Positions 22,704-33,565 of a stretch of DNA of 64,000 bases are shown in pieces. The notes under the pieces are model-generated. The model did no database searches. It was not told where the DNA came from and worked only from the letters and a program-made list of their open reading frames with translations. This stretch comes from Tetracentron sinense (Eukaryota > Streptophyta > Magnoliopsida > Trochodendrales > Trochodendraceae), in assembly GCA_015143295.1 (NCBI GenBank), contig CM026560.1, forward strand, positions 2,978,501-3,042,500, written 5' to 3'. The translations under genes were made by a program, and so were the position numbers. Position 1 is the stretch's first letter, and each line of letters starts with the position of its first letter.

Positions 22704-25320
22704 CACTACAACAAATAAACCGACTAGCAACGGAAATTTTTAGTTACTAATAGGAAGTTTCCGTGTCTAATACTATTAGACACGGAAATAACAACCGTCT
22801 CTATATGCTGTTAGATATGGAACAAGAAATCCGTTTCTAATATTAAATTAGAGACGGAAATTTTCCGTGTCTAAAGCCTTTATTTGTAACAAATCCATTC
22901 ATTTATGACGTCACAATTTTCCGTCTCTAATGATATTATTAGAGACGGAACTATTTCCGATTCTGAATTGATATTAGACTCTAAAGCCTTTATTTGTAAC
23001 AAATCCATCATTTATGATGTCACAATTTTTCGTCTCAAATGATATTATTAGAGACGGAACTATTTCCGTCTCTAATATCGTGTTCGCAACAGAAACTATT
23101 TCCGATTTTGAATTGATGTTATACATGAAAATATTTCCGTCTCTAATTATGAGTTAGAGACGGAAGTATTTCCGTTGCGAATCTCTTATTTGTCATGTAA
23201 ATATTTAGAGACGGAAATATTTCCGTGTCTAATATCACAATTTCATGAGAAACGGAAATATTTCCCATCTCTAATATTTTTTTTAAAAAAAATAACCAGT
23301 AACATGTAACCCAAAACTTGTTTCCTGTAACTTGTCACATGTTTTCAATCATTCCACATAATATCAACACTCCTCATTATAAACCCACATTATTATCTTA
23401 CATCTACAATCCACACATCCGTATTAAAGAATACATACATTCATTAACCCTGCCATCAATCCACACATCCACATTAACATTCACATACATTCATTAACCC
23501 TTTCACCACATCATCATCCACATTGCAAATCTGATGAGGTAAAAGCCAAGTAAATCAATCTCCGAGATTTGTATAGAAGTAAACTCAAGAACTGAAAGCT
23601 AGAAACCCAAAAAAGATTAAAATTCTAATTCAACTACATACAAATATATAATTTCAGTTATAATCGATCGACATGCCACAATACGAAATATATGAAAAAA
23701 TATGAAGTTTGTGTTAACAGTTTAAATTTCTTCACATGCCAAGCAAGCATGTGATGATAAAAGTCTAACCAAGGGGGTCATCTGGGGACTGGGTGGCATC
23801 GTCATCCTGAGATGGCCGAGACTGGGATGGTGGTGTGGGGAATGATGGTAATGCCCCAGTTTGGAAGAAGCCTGCAACATCAGCCAAATATTGCCGGTAT
23901 GTACCCATCTTAGTCTCCAACCTCACCACAATCACCTGGTGCGTAGCCTCCTGTGCCACTCGCGCATCCTCTTGTGCCCGCTGCGCAGCCTCAGCATCCT
24001 GTGCCCTCTGCCTCCAGTGATTTACATCAGGAGCGTAGAACTGTGAGGGGGTAACACCCAGTCTATAAGTGCAGACACGCCCGTGTCCGTCTGGACGCCC
24101 GTGTCCGTCTGGACCCATCACCTGAGTGAATACCTCATTTCAGGTAGTGCTACTCTCGGTACCCTTAGGATACTGGCTTAACCTCTCAGTCATCTGCCCT
24201 TGCAGTTATAGATATATAGCCAAGTTAGATAATTAAGTATGTTATAAAAAAAAAAACACATAGTAAGACCAATTACTGGAATACGAATCATGAAATGCGT
24301 AAACATACGTGCAACATCTCCGATGTGTGATCAACGAATGTCCCATCCCAGTGCGTATGGAACACCCCAAACATATGAAGCCGGTCTGGCTCTAGCCCGT
24401 CCGGATGGTTGGCACGCTTCATGAAAAATGTAATTGCAATTAACAACTTTACAACGAATATATTATCGAAAGTATTAATTGAATACATAATCCTCTAAAT
24501 GAAAGTAATACATATACCTCAGTCTCTATGTACTGTGCATAAGGCCTCATCAGAGCTGTGTGAGACATAGTAAGATGCGCTCGATTCTACCTATTCCTTT
24601 TCCTAATAATCTATTATTTACATGATGTAAGTCAGTTAGTATTATGAGTGTATTGATCATATAAAGGCTGAAATTGACTACTCAAACCGTTTTCATACCC
24701 AGGCCTCATCTATCCTCCAGTAATAATTAAGGAAATAAATGACGACAATTACAACACCCAGTTGTCTTACCAAAATGATATCTAGCATGACATGTTTGTT
24801 CTCCCTAGGGACACGCCTCCAATCTTTATGTATCCCTAATGGGATGATATCCCCGTCCTTCGTCGGCGGGGTGGTTGGAGCTGGCTAAAGCCGAGAGGAG
24901 TAGCGAGAGAGAGCAGTTTTGGAGGGACATACAAGTTTCGCGGGTTAGAGATTTAGTAAACTAAACATTATTAGAGACAGAAATATTTCCATGTCTAATA
25001 ATTTAATCATTAGAAATGGAAATATTTCCGTTTTTAATACTCTATACGTTTTAGACACGGAAATATTTCCGTTTGTAATGTTTGTTTAACTTAGCGATGG
25101 AAAATATCCATGTCAGATCACTTCCGTGTCCAACCACATTAGAGAGAGAATATTTTCCATCTTTAATATCTCTTATATTAAGCAAAATTGACTAAATGTT
25201 GGAATATATATTAGAGATGGAATAGTAGTGACGGAATGTTTTCCGTGTCTGTAAGTGAGATATTAGAGACGGAATTCCGTCTCTACTATTTCGTTGCTAG
25301 TCGGTAGATTTGTTGTAGTG
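22704..25320 (-). mobile_element. Defective CACTA (En/Spm) transposon, 2617 bp
   Basis: The ends are CACTACAACAAATAAACCGA and, at the right, TCGGTAGATTTGTTGTAGTG, forming about 33 bp of imperfect terminal inverted repeat (both arms contain CCGACTAGCAACG). The 3-bp target duplication CAA is exact (22701-22703 and 25321-25323). Both subterminal zones (22730-23280 and 24960-25290) are packed with TTAGAGACGGAAATATTTCCGTCTCTAA-type palindromes in both orientations, as in CACTA subterminal repeats. The interior keeps only a transposase-associated gene remnant on the minus strand, so the element is non-autonomous. Confidence 0.93.
23765..24489 (-). pseudogene. CACTA-associated plant transposase gene remnant (PF03004-like)
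   Basis: Two minus-strand segments are recognisable. The upstream one (24288-24488) reads PDGLEPDRLHMFGVFHTHWDG then TFVDHTSEMLHV and meets a GTATGT donor. The downstream one starts near 24206 after GCAAG with MTERLSQYPKGTESS, has one in-frame TGA near 24135, and continues to 23765 with GRVCTYRLGVTPSQFYAP and a coiled-coil-like RAQDAEAAQRAQEDARVAQE stretch ending in a Ser/Pro/Asp tail. This order matches the C-terminal half of the plant En/Spm-type Transposase_24 family. Near 24075-24110 a 15-bp unit is duplicated, giving PDGHGRPDGHGR. The catalytic TnpD-like gene is absent. Confidence 0.65.
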
Positions 25321-25685
25321 CAATAAATATATCAAAACGCAAGCACCCAAAAGAAATGACTGGGGTCAACATTATGTATGTGTGTGCATGCGTAAGAACA
25401 ATATTTCTTAATGCTGCTCATGCTCCATTGTACTTGTGTCTCATCAAGCTTGACCTTTTAATTGATGACTACACTACACCCTTCAACCATAAATACCCCA
25501 AAATCTGAACAGGTCGTCAGATGGTCCTAACCATTTAGTAAATCACTAGCATACACCCGTGCGATGCACGGGACACAGATTAAGATGAAAGGAAAAACTG
25601 TGATAGATAAATTGTTAAAACAAAACCCAAAAGTGTTGAAACATTACACATGCTTGAAACGAGGCAGTGATTAGCACACCCTGCA

Positions 25686-25880
25686 TTAGAATAGCTATTC
25701 TAATGCCATGGGCACGTGTCCCTTTTAACACTCCTTTAACTATGGTTAAGCTTAAAAAAATTAAAGTAAATATTTTGGTTTTTTTTATTTTTTTAAAATC
25801 AAGGTTAGATTGCTTAACAATAGGAGTGAGTGAATCTTTAACTACAGTTGATGTTTGGTAAAAAGGGGGTTCAGGTAGTC
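25686..25880. mobile_element. Degenerate MITE copy inside the Helitron
   Basis: Contains TTTAACTATGGTTAAG on the left and TCTTTAACTACAGTTGA on the right around an AT-rich core, similar to the MITE at 6379-6652 including the CACGTGTCCCTTTTAAC block. A 12-bp G-run follows at about 25885. No target duplication was identified. Confidence 0.45.
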
Positions 25881-26169
25881 TACTGGGGGGGGGGGGTAAG
25901 TTATGTATTTCCCATTTTTAGTATTACTGTATTCTAGCATAGTTTAACCAAATAGATATCTCATATTTTTATGCACTAAAATCTTAATTATAGGAACCTC
26001 TTTCAGTAATAAAATAAACTGAAAAACTCAATGTCTAAGGACCCAGATTCAATTCAGTTCATAAGAATGTACTACAGTATTACAACTTGAAGGCAATATA
26101 TGGGAACAGAACATATAGAAAACCCGAAATCATTATATAAAACAGAAAACAGAACATATATTTTATAAG

Positions 26170-26440
26170 CATACCTCATGGGAATAACTTTGAGACATAG
26201 AGAGCAAATAACAGTGTCTGCTCAGCAGTCTTTAGTACAACAGAGTTACCACATGCTAATGCATTTGCAACCTTGCAAGCATACATGAGAAGAGGAAACT
26301 TCCACGGAATTATCTGTCTGGCAACACCAATTGGTTAATGCATGGTTTGCAGGTGGTACAGTCCATCAATCCGAATTGTGAGACCTTGATTCTTGTCTGC
26401 CCAGCCTGGAGAATTTGTTGAAGTGATCTTTTCATTAGTT
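26170..26440 (-). pseudogene. Captured aldehyde dehydrogenase (ALDH2 family) fragment
   Basis: On the minus strand the frame reads GWADKNQGLTIRIDGLYHLQT, a stop, then [19 protein letters not shown], then [20 protein letters not shown] and [13 protein letters not shown]. This is the mid N-terminal part of NAD-dependent ALDH2-type enzymes: the WNFP oxyanion/cofactor region (here WKFP) and the KTAEQTP NAD-binding block are recognisable. The catalytic Cys and Glu regions are absent. One premature stop (a TAA where family members have Glu) shows it is not functional. It lies wholly inside the Helitron, consistent with capture. Confidence 0.8.
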
Positions 26441-27596
26441 TCCAATAAGATTTCTCCCACAAAGAGCTTTACTTGGTCAGAATCCATAAAAAGTAAAATA
26501 AAAAGCCCTCAAAATCCCAAAAGTCTCTAATACCATAGAACAAAAAAAAAACCCATATTTCAAATAAAAAAATCTCCATAAAAAAATATCTAATGTCAGA
26601 TTAGGAAAAATATTGCACACCTGAATTCTCATATCAAAATTTTATGAAAAACAGGGCAACCATAAAATCCGGTTAAAGAAATAACATAAAAAGAAAGTAG
26701 TCCAATATGTTCAGTATCTTACCAGATACTTTTCCAACAACCATTTCAACATTCAAGTTTTACAGAAAAACTCAGGCGAATAATGAAACAAATCAACCAA
26801 ATTTTCAGAAATTGATCAAATTAGTGAAAAAAAAATGTTTAGATAAAACAATTGGAGAAGTCAGTATGCTACTGGTTTTGATAGTAAATGAACAAAACAG
26901 GGAAAACAAAATTCAAGTATACTCACCCACATATCAATCTTTCCATGATTAAAGACTCTAATAAAAGAATGTACCCAAAAAAAAAAAGACTAATAATAAA
27001 AGTCAAAACCCACAGAAAAAACTTACAATACATACCCCAGCACTCTCTCCCCTTTGAAATGAAAGAGTGATATAAAGACAAGGAAAGCCCTAGATAAAAC
27101 TTTAGTTTCACAGGCTGTGAGTCAAGAAACTAAAGAGATAAACTGAATTTGAGAGAATTGAGAAAATTTATAAAGAGATAAAGAGACTAAGTATTACATA
27201 GTCTGTCCTATCTTGCAAACATTTCTCTCACTCCCGCTCTTCAACCCCCATGATTCTTCCACAGCCATTCCACCATGTTGTAGTGCAAACCCAAATGGAT
27301 CCCTTTTCATACTTTGAGCAGAAACAAAGAGGAAGAGAAATAGAGATAAACTGAAGGAGAGAGAATTGAGAATCATTGTATAGGATTAACGTGTGTGAGG
27401 AGAGATGGGAAAGTGTGGTATTATAGTAGTATAGATAGATGGGAAAGTGGGATAATTAATTCTCTCTTTGGAAAGAGTTGTCATTAAGAGATTTATTATG
27501 AGAGATAAGGATAATGAGGTGGCTAAATGAATTAGAAATACTGATCAAAGAGGGATGCCACATAGGCATCCTAATTTCTTTAATATATAGTATAGA

Positions 27597-27942
27597 TATA
27601 TTCCATTTCTGTTGGGTGTTTTTTTTTTGTTGTTGTAAATTACCCAAGCCTTGTTGGTCAACAGTTTGACCTTTGAACCCAGGCTTGTTGGACAACCCTA
27701 TTTTCATCCTCCAGAGGGTTGTGAATCTTGTGATTTATCACCACTGGTTATGATCATCTCATCAGCATAAATTTTTTTTGCAATCTAGTTGATCTAATAG
27801 ATAGCCCCTTCAATTGGACGAACTAAATTGACCCACTAATGGACAACAGATAGGCAGTTTAATGTCATTATGAAGTTAATCAAGAACAAACAAATTTATA
27901 GAACGGTTGCAATCATTCTACTACTTACCATCTCTTCCTTCT
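27597..27942. other. Spacer between Helitron and gene fragments
   Basis: AT-rich sequence, no recognisable gene or repeat ends. Confidence 0.35.
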
Positions 27943-28085
27943 CAAGGATTACCCCAGAAGGGCAGTGATGTGGCTCGATCTCTTCAGTATCTTTGGTAGC
28001 GGCCACGAATTCAGTCAGGTGGTGATTTGTTGTGTACGTATCTAGCTCTGCAATAGATCTCTAGGCCATATTCATTGTTTTGCAT
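27943..28085 (-). pseudogene. Exon-like fragment, unrecognised
   Basis: The minus strand holds an open stretch reading RSIAELDTYTTNHHLTEF, then VAATKDTEEIEPHH, ending LEKEEM directly before a GTAAGT donor (around 27930). Composition and the donor suggest a host-gene exon, but I do not recognise the family and see a stop just upstream (MA*RSI). It lies between the Helitron and the GAPDH remnant, so it may be another captured or relic fragment. Confidence 0.3.
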
Positions 28086-28389
28086 AGAACTATGTTGCCT
28101 TAAGTAACGTACGTGCATGAGATAGATATCCTTAAGCCAGAAGAGCTGAGAGATGAGATAGAAAATCCCCAATCTCCCACGAATTGTGAGACGACAGAGT
28201 TAGACACAATGTACAACTTTAATTTGAACTAGTGGTGCCTAGCACGTGCAGGGTTGTGTTTGTTATTTTCCGATTTGATAAAAAAAAAAATCATATATAT
28301 TAGCAGAATTTGAGATTTAAGAAGAATGCTTCAAATCAATTACAGACAATATAGAAATTGATAAAAGAATCAGACAAAATTAAACTAAC

Positions 28390-29177
28390 CCTACAGGAGC
28401 GATGTTGCATGTGATGACATCAACACCACGGAGTCAATCCTTGTGAGCTTGGCATTGAATATTAATTCTGGAAGAATTTTTCCAATAGTGTACAAATCCA
28501 AAAGTAAAATTGTATGTCATATTATTTCTGACAAAGTTAGGAATTATTTAATGTAATCCTGTCAAACCTTTGCAGTGACAGCACCAGTTGAACTCGGGAT
28601 GAATTATGCCCAGCTCCAAAGCCTCCAGGCTCCATCATTGAAGGGTTATGCAATGTCTTCCGTGTTGCTGAACATGGAAAAATAAATTATGTAACCAAAA
28701 TCGTTAATCGTGCATAGACGCCTGTCTATGTTGTGATGAGTGCAAGTATGTATATATATATAAGAGAAATACCAGTAGTTTCTTGCACAGTTAATGTCAT
28801 TAGACATTCAACAATACCTAACTCCTCAGGACTACCTGCAAGATATAAGCAAGGATCTAGCGTCTGGCAACCCTACGGAAAGCAGAAAAAGGCAAGAGCG
28901 GGAGCATGCATAGTTGTTTGCTTAGAATAATTAAAACTCATAGTTTGTGGAAAAAAAAAAGGTTCTTTTGCACTTGATTGCTCATTATTAAAAATTTTAC
29001 AATTATTACTAATTCTATACAGAAGCCAAAAATCCAATGAGCTTGAAGTTTTAGAAGTAAGCACACCTTGGCAAGAGGAGCAACACAATTCATGCTTGGC
29101 TTCTACTTTATCTCATTTACTCCTACCCCAATTCCAAACATAGGTGCATCAGCTGATGGAGCTGATAGTACCACCTT
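28390..29177 (-). pseudogene. Glyceraldehyde-3-phosphate dehydrogenase pseudogene fragment
   Basis: Four blocks follow the GAPDH order on the minus strand. 29068-29177 gives KVVLSAPSADAPMFGIGV and, after a stop, CVAPLAK; the INxxSNASCTTN segment with the catalytic Cys is missing. 28786-28830 gives EELGIVECLMTLTVQ. 28570-28665 gives KTLHNPSM, then after a 1-nt frameshift IPSSTGAVTAK. 28450-28495 gives IGKILPEL and a Lys-Leu-Thr block. The blocks are separated by intron-like sequence, so it derives from genomic DNA, not a processed cDNA. The PSADAPMF and GIVE blocks fit the cytosolic (GAPC) or GAPCp type more than GAPA/B. Stops, frameshift and active-site loss make it non-functional. Confidence 0.8.
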
Positions 29178-29289
29178 GTTGACAACTCAATCATTGGGAA
29201 AACCCTGAAGATTCAGCAATATATAATCGTCCCAAGTGATCTATGCTGAATCCCTGAACATCAACAACAACAAAAACAGTACTTTTTTT

Positions 29290-29344
29290 AAAGCTGAAAA
29301 TCATTTTATCAACCATTATAAAGCTGAAAATCGTTTTATCAACC
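29290..29344. repeat. Short tandem duplication, 30-bp period
   Basis: AAAGCTGAAAATC(A/G)TTTTATCAACC occurs twice in tandem, starting at 29290 and 29320, with one difference. Confidence 0.85.
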
Positions 29345-29733
29345 AAAAATAGCAGAAGAAATTAAACCCCTTCAAGCACGTTCACCCCTGGACTGGATAT
29401 ATTTAGGAGCGAATTTGGGGATTTATCGAAATGAAGGTATTTTAAGCGGTGTGACAGTGGCATTCTTACTATCTCAGTGAGGCGCGGAATCAGTGAGTAA
29501 ATTCGAGAAGACCCTGGGTGAAAAGAGAGAAAAGAAATAGACAAAAATAAAATAAAATCTCAGCTTTAAGAATAGTGATGTTACAGAAGAAGTACTGTGG
29601 TGCCGATAAAAGGATAGAAGATTTTCATCCGAATCTACATCAATATGGTGGGGCTCACAGGAGAGTTATATGGCAGCAGCTATTCCATGAACAGGTGAGT
29701 CAGTCATAAGAGAAAGAGGTTTGTTCGGCCCAA
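29345..29733. other. Spacer before the chromovirus
   Basis: A 60-codon minus ORF at 29362-29544 has no recognisable motif. Nothing else is supported. Confidence 0.35.
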
Positions 29734-30190
29734 TGTTACGGGCAATTTACGTTGCTAGGTAAATCCCATGCGACACTTGATCAATCCATTGATCAAGTCA
29801 GTCTATTCAAACAGTTACCTAAGAAATAAGAGTAAAACACAACACAATGCACAAGAAAGAAGCAAAAATCAATATTATTGCATAAAGGGAAATATTACAA
29901 GATACTATACAGGTACTACATATAAAAGACACTAGGGGAGCAGGTGATCAAAGATGATGCAAAGACAACCCACTCAAATGAACTACCACCTCCCCTACAA
30001 GGTGGAATATAAACCTTTTACATGTTGGCAGAAGGAAACATCCTATGTGCTGGTGGAGTCATACTCCCTTATTATAAAAATGTCACTAAGACTTTGGCGA
30101 CTAAACTACCCTTTTACAATAGATCAAAAGACACACAAATAGTACCACCACCAAGGCCATGCAAACATTGCTGGACGAATGGTCGTGACA
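29734..30190 (-). repeat. 3' LTR of the chromovirus (left copy)
   Basis: Reads TGTTACGGGCAATTTACG ... ATGGTCGTGACA on the plus strand; 457 bp. The right copy is the same length and begins TGTCACGGGC. Near-inverted TGTCACG/CGTGACA ends are typical of plant gypsy LTRs. Confidence 0.93.
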
Positions 30191-30203
30191 TACTCCCCCA
30201 CTT
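30191..30203 (-). other. Polypurine tract of the chromovirus
   Basis: On the minus strand AAGTGGGGGAGTA lies directly before the 3' LTR start TGTCACGACC, the expected plus-strand primer site. Confidence 0.8.
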
Positions 30204-30204
30204 G

Positions 30205-31533
30205 TTAAGTTGACGCCCTCGTCGACTTGTTCGCTAAGTATTTTTCAATCTTATTTGCGAAGGGGAGAAGGGTGACCCCTAGTTCCCAACTAGCTTCGGC
30301 GTCGGATAGCCCTTTCCATATTATCAAATACTCCATGTGCGCGGGCCTGGTCGGTGATGCTTGGACATGACGATACGCAACAATACGTTCAACTTTTCTT
30401 TGGGGTACGGTCGTTATGGTAGCTGCAGGCTGGTTCGGAGTGTTGCGGGTGGAGTCTTCCTTGTCTGCATTATACGGCTTTAACACACTGGCATGGAAGA
30501 CCGGGTGATATCTGCGAAATGACTCAGGCAGTTTCACCTTGTAGGAGACTTTTCCCACCTTTTCAGTGATAGGAAATGGTCCTTCGTACTTGCGAACTAA
30601 ACTTTTGTTGCCTTTACGAAAGAACTTCAAGTTAACTGGATTTAGTTTTATTAACACTAAGTCTCCCACCTTGAACCTATCTTGCCTTCTCTTTGGATCC
30701 GTAAATTTCTTCATTCTTCTAATGACTTTCTCAAGGTATGCTCGGGCAATGTCTGCATTCTTGTTCCACTCTTTGACAAACTTGTATGCGCTGGGGCTGG
30801 TTCCTTGGTAATCGACAACGACTGTATGAGGCGTTAGTGGTTGTTGCCCGGTCACTAGCTTGAATGGGCTCTTGTTTGAAGAAGAGCTTTGTTGTAAGTC
30901 GAAGTAAAATTGAGCGACATCGAGCAAGTTCATCAAATTCTTTTGATTGGCACTGACAAAGTGTCGAAGGTATTCTTCAAGGAGAGCGTTAAAACGCTCG
31001 GTTTGGCCATCAGTCTGAGGATGACTACTTGTTGAGAAGTTGAGCTTAGTCCCAAGAAGTTTGAACAATTATGACAAGAACTTTCCCGTGAATCTTGAGT
31101 CCCTGTCGCTCACAATGTTCTTAGGCACGCCCCAGTATTTCACCACATTCTTCATGAACAAGTAAGTTGCTTCTTCTGTTGAACAGTGCAATGGTGAGAG
31201 GATGAAAGTAGCATACTTTGAGAATCTGTCGATCACCACCAGGATCGACCCAAACTCTCCCACTTTTGGCAAGGCCGAAATGAAGTCCATAGAGACACTC
31301 TCCCATGGTCTCTTAGGGATAGGTAATGGCTCCAAGAGCCCCAGAGGCCTATTCCTTTCCACCTTATCCTGTTGGCACACAAGACAAGTCTTCACGTATT
31401 CTGTAACATCATCTCGCATACGAGAGCAGTAGTAACCCCGTTCTAGCAAGACATATATGCGACGCCATCCTTGATGGCCTGCCCAAAGAGTATCATGACA
31501 CTCTTTTATAAGATCATTCCTTAGGTCCCCCAT
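30205..31533 (-). pseudogene. Integrase with C-terminal chromodomain, one in-frame stop
   Basis: An H2C2 zinc-binding N-terminus (HDTLWAGH ... CLVC) is followed by the catalytic core, with Asp in SMDFIS, Asp in VSDRDSRFTGKF and Glu in TDGQTERFNALLEEYL. The C-terminal part contains the KVGDLVLIKL and YEGPFPI blocks and a chromodomain (VERIVAYRHV ... YLIIWKGL ... ASWE) that in chromoviruses directs insertion to modified chromatin. One TAA at 31069-31071 breaks the frame just after GKFLS; the frame is otherwise continuous across it. It ends at 30205, right before the PPT. Confidence 0.88.
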
Positions 31534-32109
31534 TCTTGGGACAAAGATGCAGCTTCCTTTTGTGTAAAGAAGTCTATCGTTGATCTAAAAGCGACGAGTC
31601 TTGCTACTTTAACTAGTGGCCAAATTACCTTCGCCTGATGATCGGTTTTCAACCCTTCACGGATCTTATCGTGCATGGTAGACTGCACCCGTTGCACACT
31701 CTTATGCATCACTTTCTTTAGGGCCGCAAGTTCCGCTTTGCGACTTAAGGCATCGGCAACATTGTTGTACCGACCCGGTTTGTACTCTAACTCAAAGTCA
31801 AATTCCGCTAGCAACTCTTGCCAGGGCGCTTGCTTGGACGTGAGCTTCTTCTGCGTCATGAAGTGAGACACGGCAACATTGTCGGTCTTCACCACAAATT
31901 TCGATCCATGTAAGTAATGCCTCCACACCTGAAGGCAATGCACCACGGCAAGCAACTCTTTCTCTTGAGCTGTGTAGCGACGCTCCGCTTCAGATAATTT
32001 TCGGCTCTCATAAGCAACCGGATGTTCTTCTAGCCCCAACACTCCTCCAATAGCATAGTCTGACGCATCAGTCTGTACTTCAAAAGGCTTTACTAAGTCT
32101 GGCAGTGCA
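31521..32109 (-). pseudogene. RNase H domain of pol
   Basis: VQTDASDYAIGGVLG (first catalytic Asp) precedes 32042. The open frame then gives HPVAYESRKLSEAERRY, QEKELLAVVHCLQVWRHYL, FVVKTDNVAVSHF and VADALSRK, the usual gypsy RNase H order. A TAA near 32115 separates it from the RT-side frame. Confidence 0.88.
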
Positions 32110-32306
32110 AGAACAGGATGTTAGGTCACGGTAAGCTTCAGTCTCTCAAAGGCTTCCTGGCACTTCCTTGACCATACCCAAGCATGCTCCTTCTTAAGTA
32201 GGTCAGTCAATGGTGCTGTAGTTGCTGAGTAGCCTTTAATGAACTTACGATAGTAATTCACAAGGCCTAGGAAGGATCGCAGCTCGGTGGTAGTCGTAGG
32301 TGGCTC

Positions 32307-33110
32307 TCACTCTTGAATAGATCGGATCTTGTCCTCCTCCATTCTCACTTTTCCTTCGCCTAACACATGGCCAAAGAAACTAATGCGCTCATGCGCAAAT
32401 GAGCACTTCTCCTTCTTAACATACAATTGGTTCTCCTTTAACAAGGCTAACACCTTTTGCAAATGCTCAACATACTCCTCAAGAGTTGAGCTATACACCA
32501 CAATATCATCCAAATAGACCACAATGAACTTGTCCAAGAACTCATGGAATATTTGGTTCATCAGTGTTGAGAAGATAGCTGGTGCGTTGGTAAGGCCGAA
32601 AGGCATCACCATGAATTCGAATGCGCCATATCTCGTCACGCAAGTCGTTTTAGGTTCGTCGCCCTCCCCGATGCGGACCTGATAGTAGCCTAACCGCAAA
32701 TCAAGTTTACTGAAGTACTTGGCTGTCTCAAGCTGGTCGAACAAATCGGCAAGCAACGGGATGAGATACTTGTTCTGCACGGTTAACTTGTTTAGCGCTT
32801 GGTAATCCACGCAAAGCCTCAAACTCCCGTCATGTTTGCGCTGGAAGAGGATTGGTGCCCCAAATGGTGCCTTGGAGGGGCGAATGAAGCCTGACTCCAA
32901 AAGATCATCAAGTTGCTTCCGAAGTTCTATAAGCTCCGGATGGGCCATACGATAAGGGGCTTTCGCAGACGGCTTAGCCCCGGGAACAAGTTCTATCTTA
33001 TGATCAATTGCTTGACGAGGACGAATGGACTTTGGCAACTTGTTGGGCATCACGCTAGCAAACTTTGCCAACACCTCGGTCACTTCCTTTGGAACTGGAT
33101 CCTGCTTTAG
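32307..33110 (-). pseudogene. Reverse transcriptase domain of pol
   Basis: Shows APYRMAHPELIELRKQL, GAPILFQRKHDGSLRLCVDY, YFSKLDLRLGYYQVRI, MPFGLTNAPAIFSTLMN and the catalytic IVVYLDDIVVYSS, then FGHVLG. The frame stops at 32307 with a TGA where related elements have Trp; the continuation with PTTT and LRSF-type residues lies beyond it. A TAA at about 33111 precedes the KQDPVPKEVTEVL start, so this block is bounded by two single-codon lesions. Confidence 0.9.
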
Positions 33111-33565
33111 TTAAGACTCTTCCCTTAATGTAGCCAAGTAAGTCATCTCTCTCTTCTTCAACCATTTCTTAAACTGTAGGGCCGAAAGCATCTTCTCTCC
33201 ACCTTTGCTTGCCACTGTTGGAATCATATATGGAGAGTCACCAAAGATGCACAGCGATCGCAGGTACGGCATTGGCACGACCTTAGATTCCTGCATGAAC
33301 TCCATCCCCACAATGACCTGGAAGTCATCCATGAGAATCGTTGTCAAGTTAGTATTTCCTGACTAAGCTCCTATTCAATGGGCACCCCCTTGGCTACCCC
33401 ATGAATAGGCTTCGCTGCCAAGTTTACGGCTTTGATGCGACTTGAATTTTTCTCCAGCTTCAATCCCAGTCGCTTAGCTTCTCCTTCCGCAACAAAGTTA
33501 TGTGTCGCCCCCGTATCCACCATGGCACGGGTGACCTTCCCATTGATTTTCAAATCAACGAACAT
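33111..33565 (-). pseudogene. Aspartic protease region of pol
   Basis: FVDLKINGKVTRAMVDTGATHNFVA holds the DTGA active-site motif. The frame ends at GVPIE (33371), where a 1-nt deletion and a TGG-to-TAG change occur. The rest of the domain (ILMDDFQVIVGMEFM) continues in another frame at 33111-33347 and ends at TAA. The domain is in the -1 frame relative to gag across an A-run (see gag). Confidence 0.82.

Larger units (their letters stand above)
25546..27596 (-). mobile_element. Non-autonomous Helitron, 2051 bp, minus orientation
   Basis: On the minus strand the 5' end reads TCTATACTATATATTAAAG (starting at 27596) preceded by A. The 3' end is CCCGTGCATCGCACGGG, a 7-bp stem hairpin, followed after a short spacer by CTAG (25546-25549) and then T. 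This is the A|TC...CTRR|T arrangement of plant Helitrons, without target duplication. No Rep/helicase sequence is present. The element carries an aldehyde dehydrogenase fragment and a MITE copy. Confidence 0.85.
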
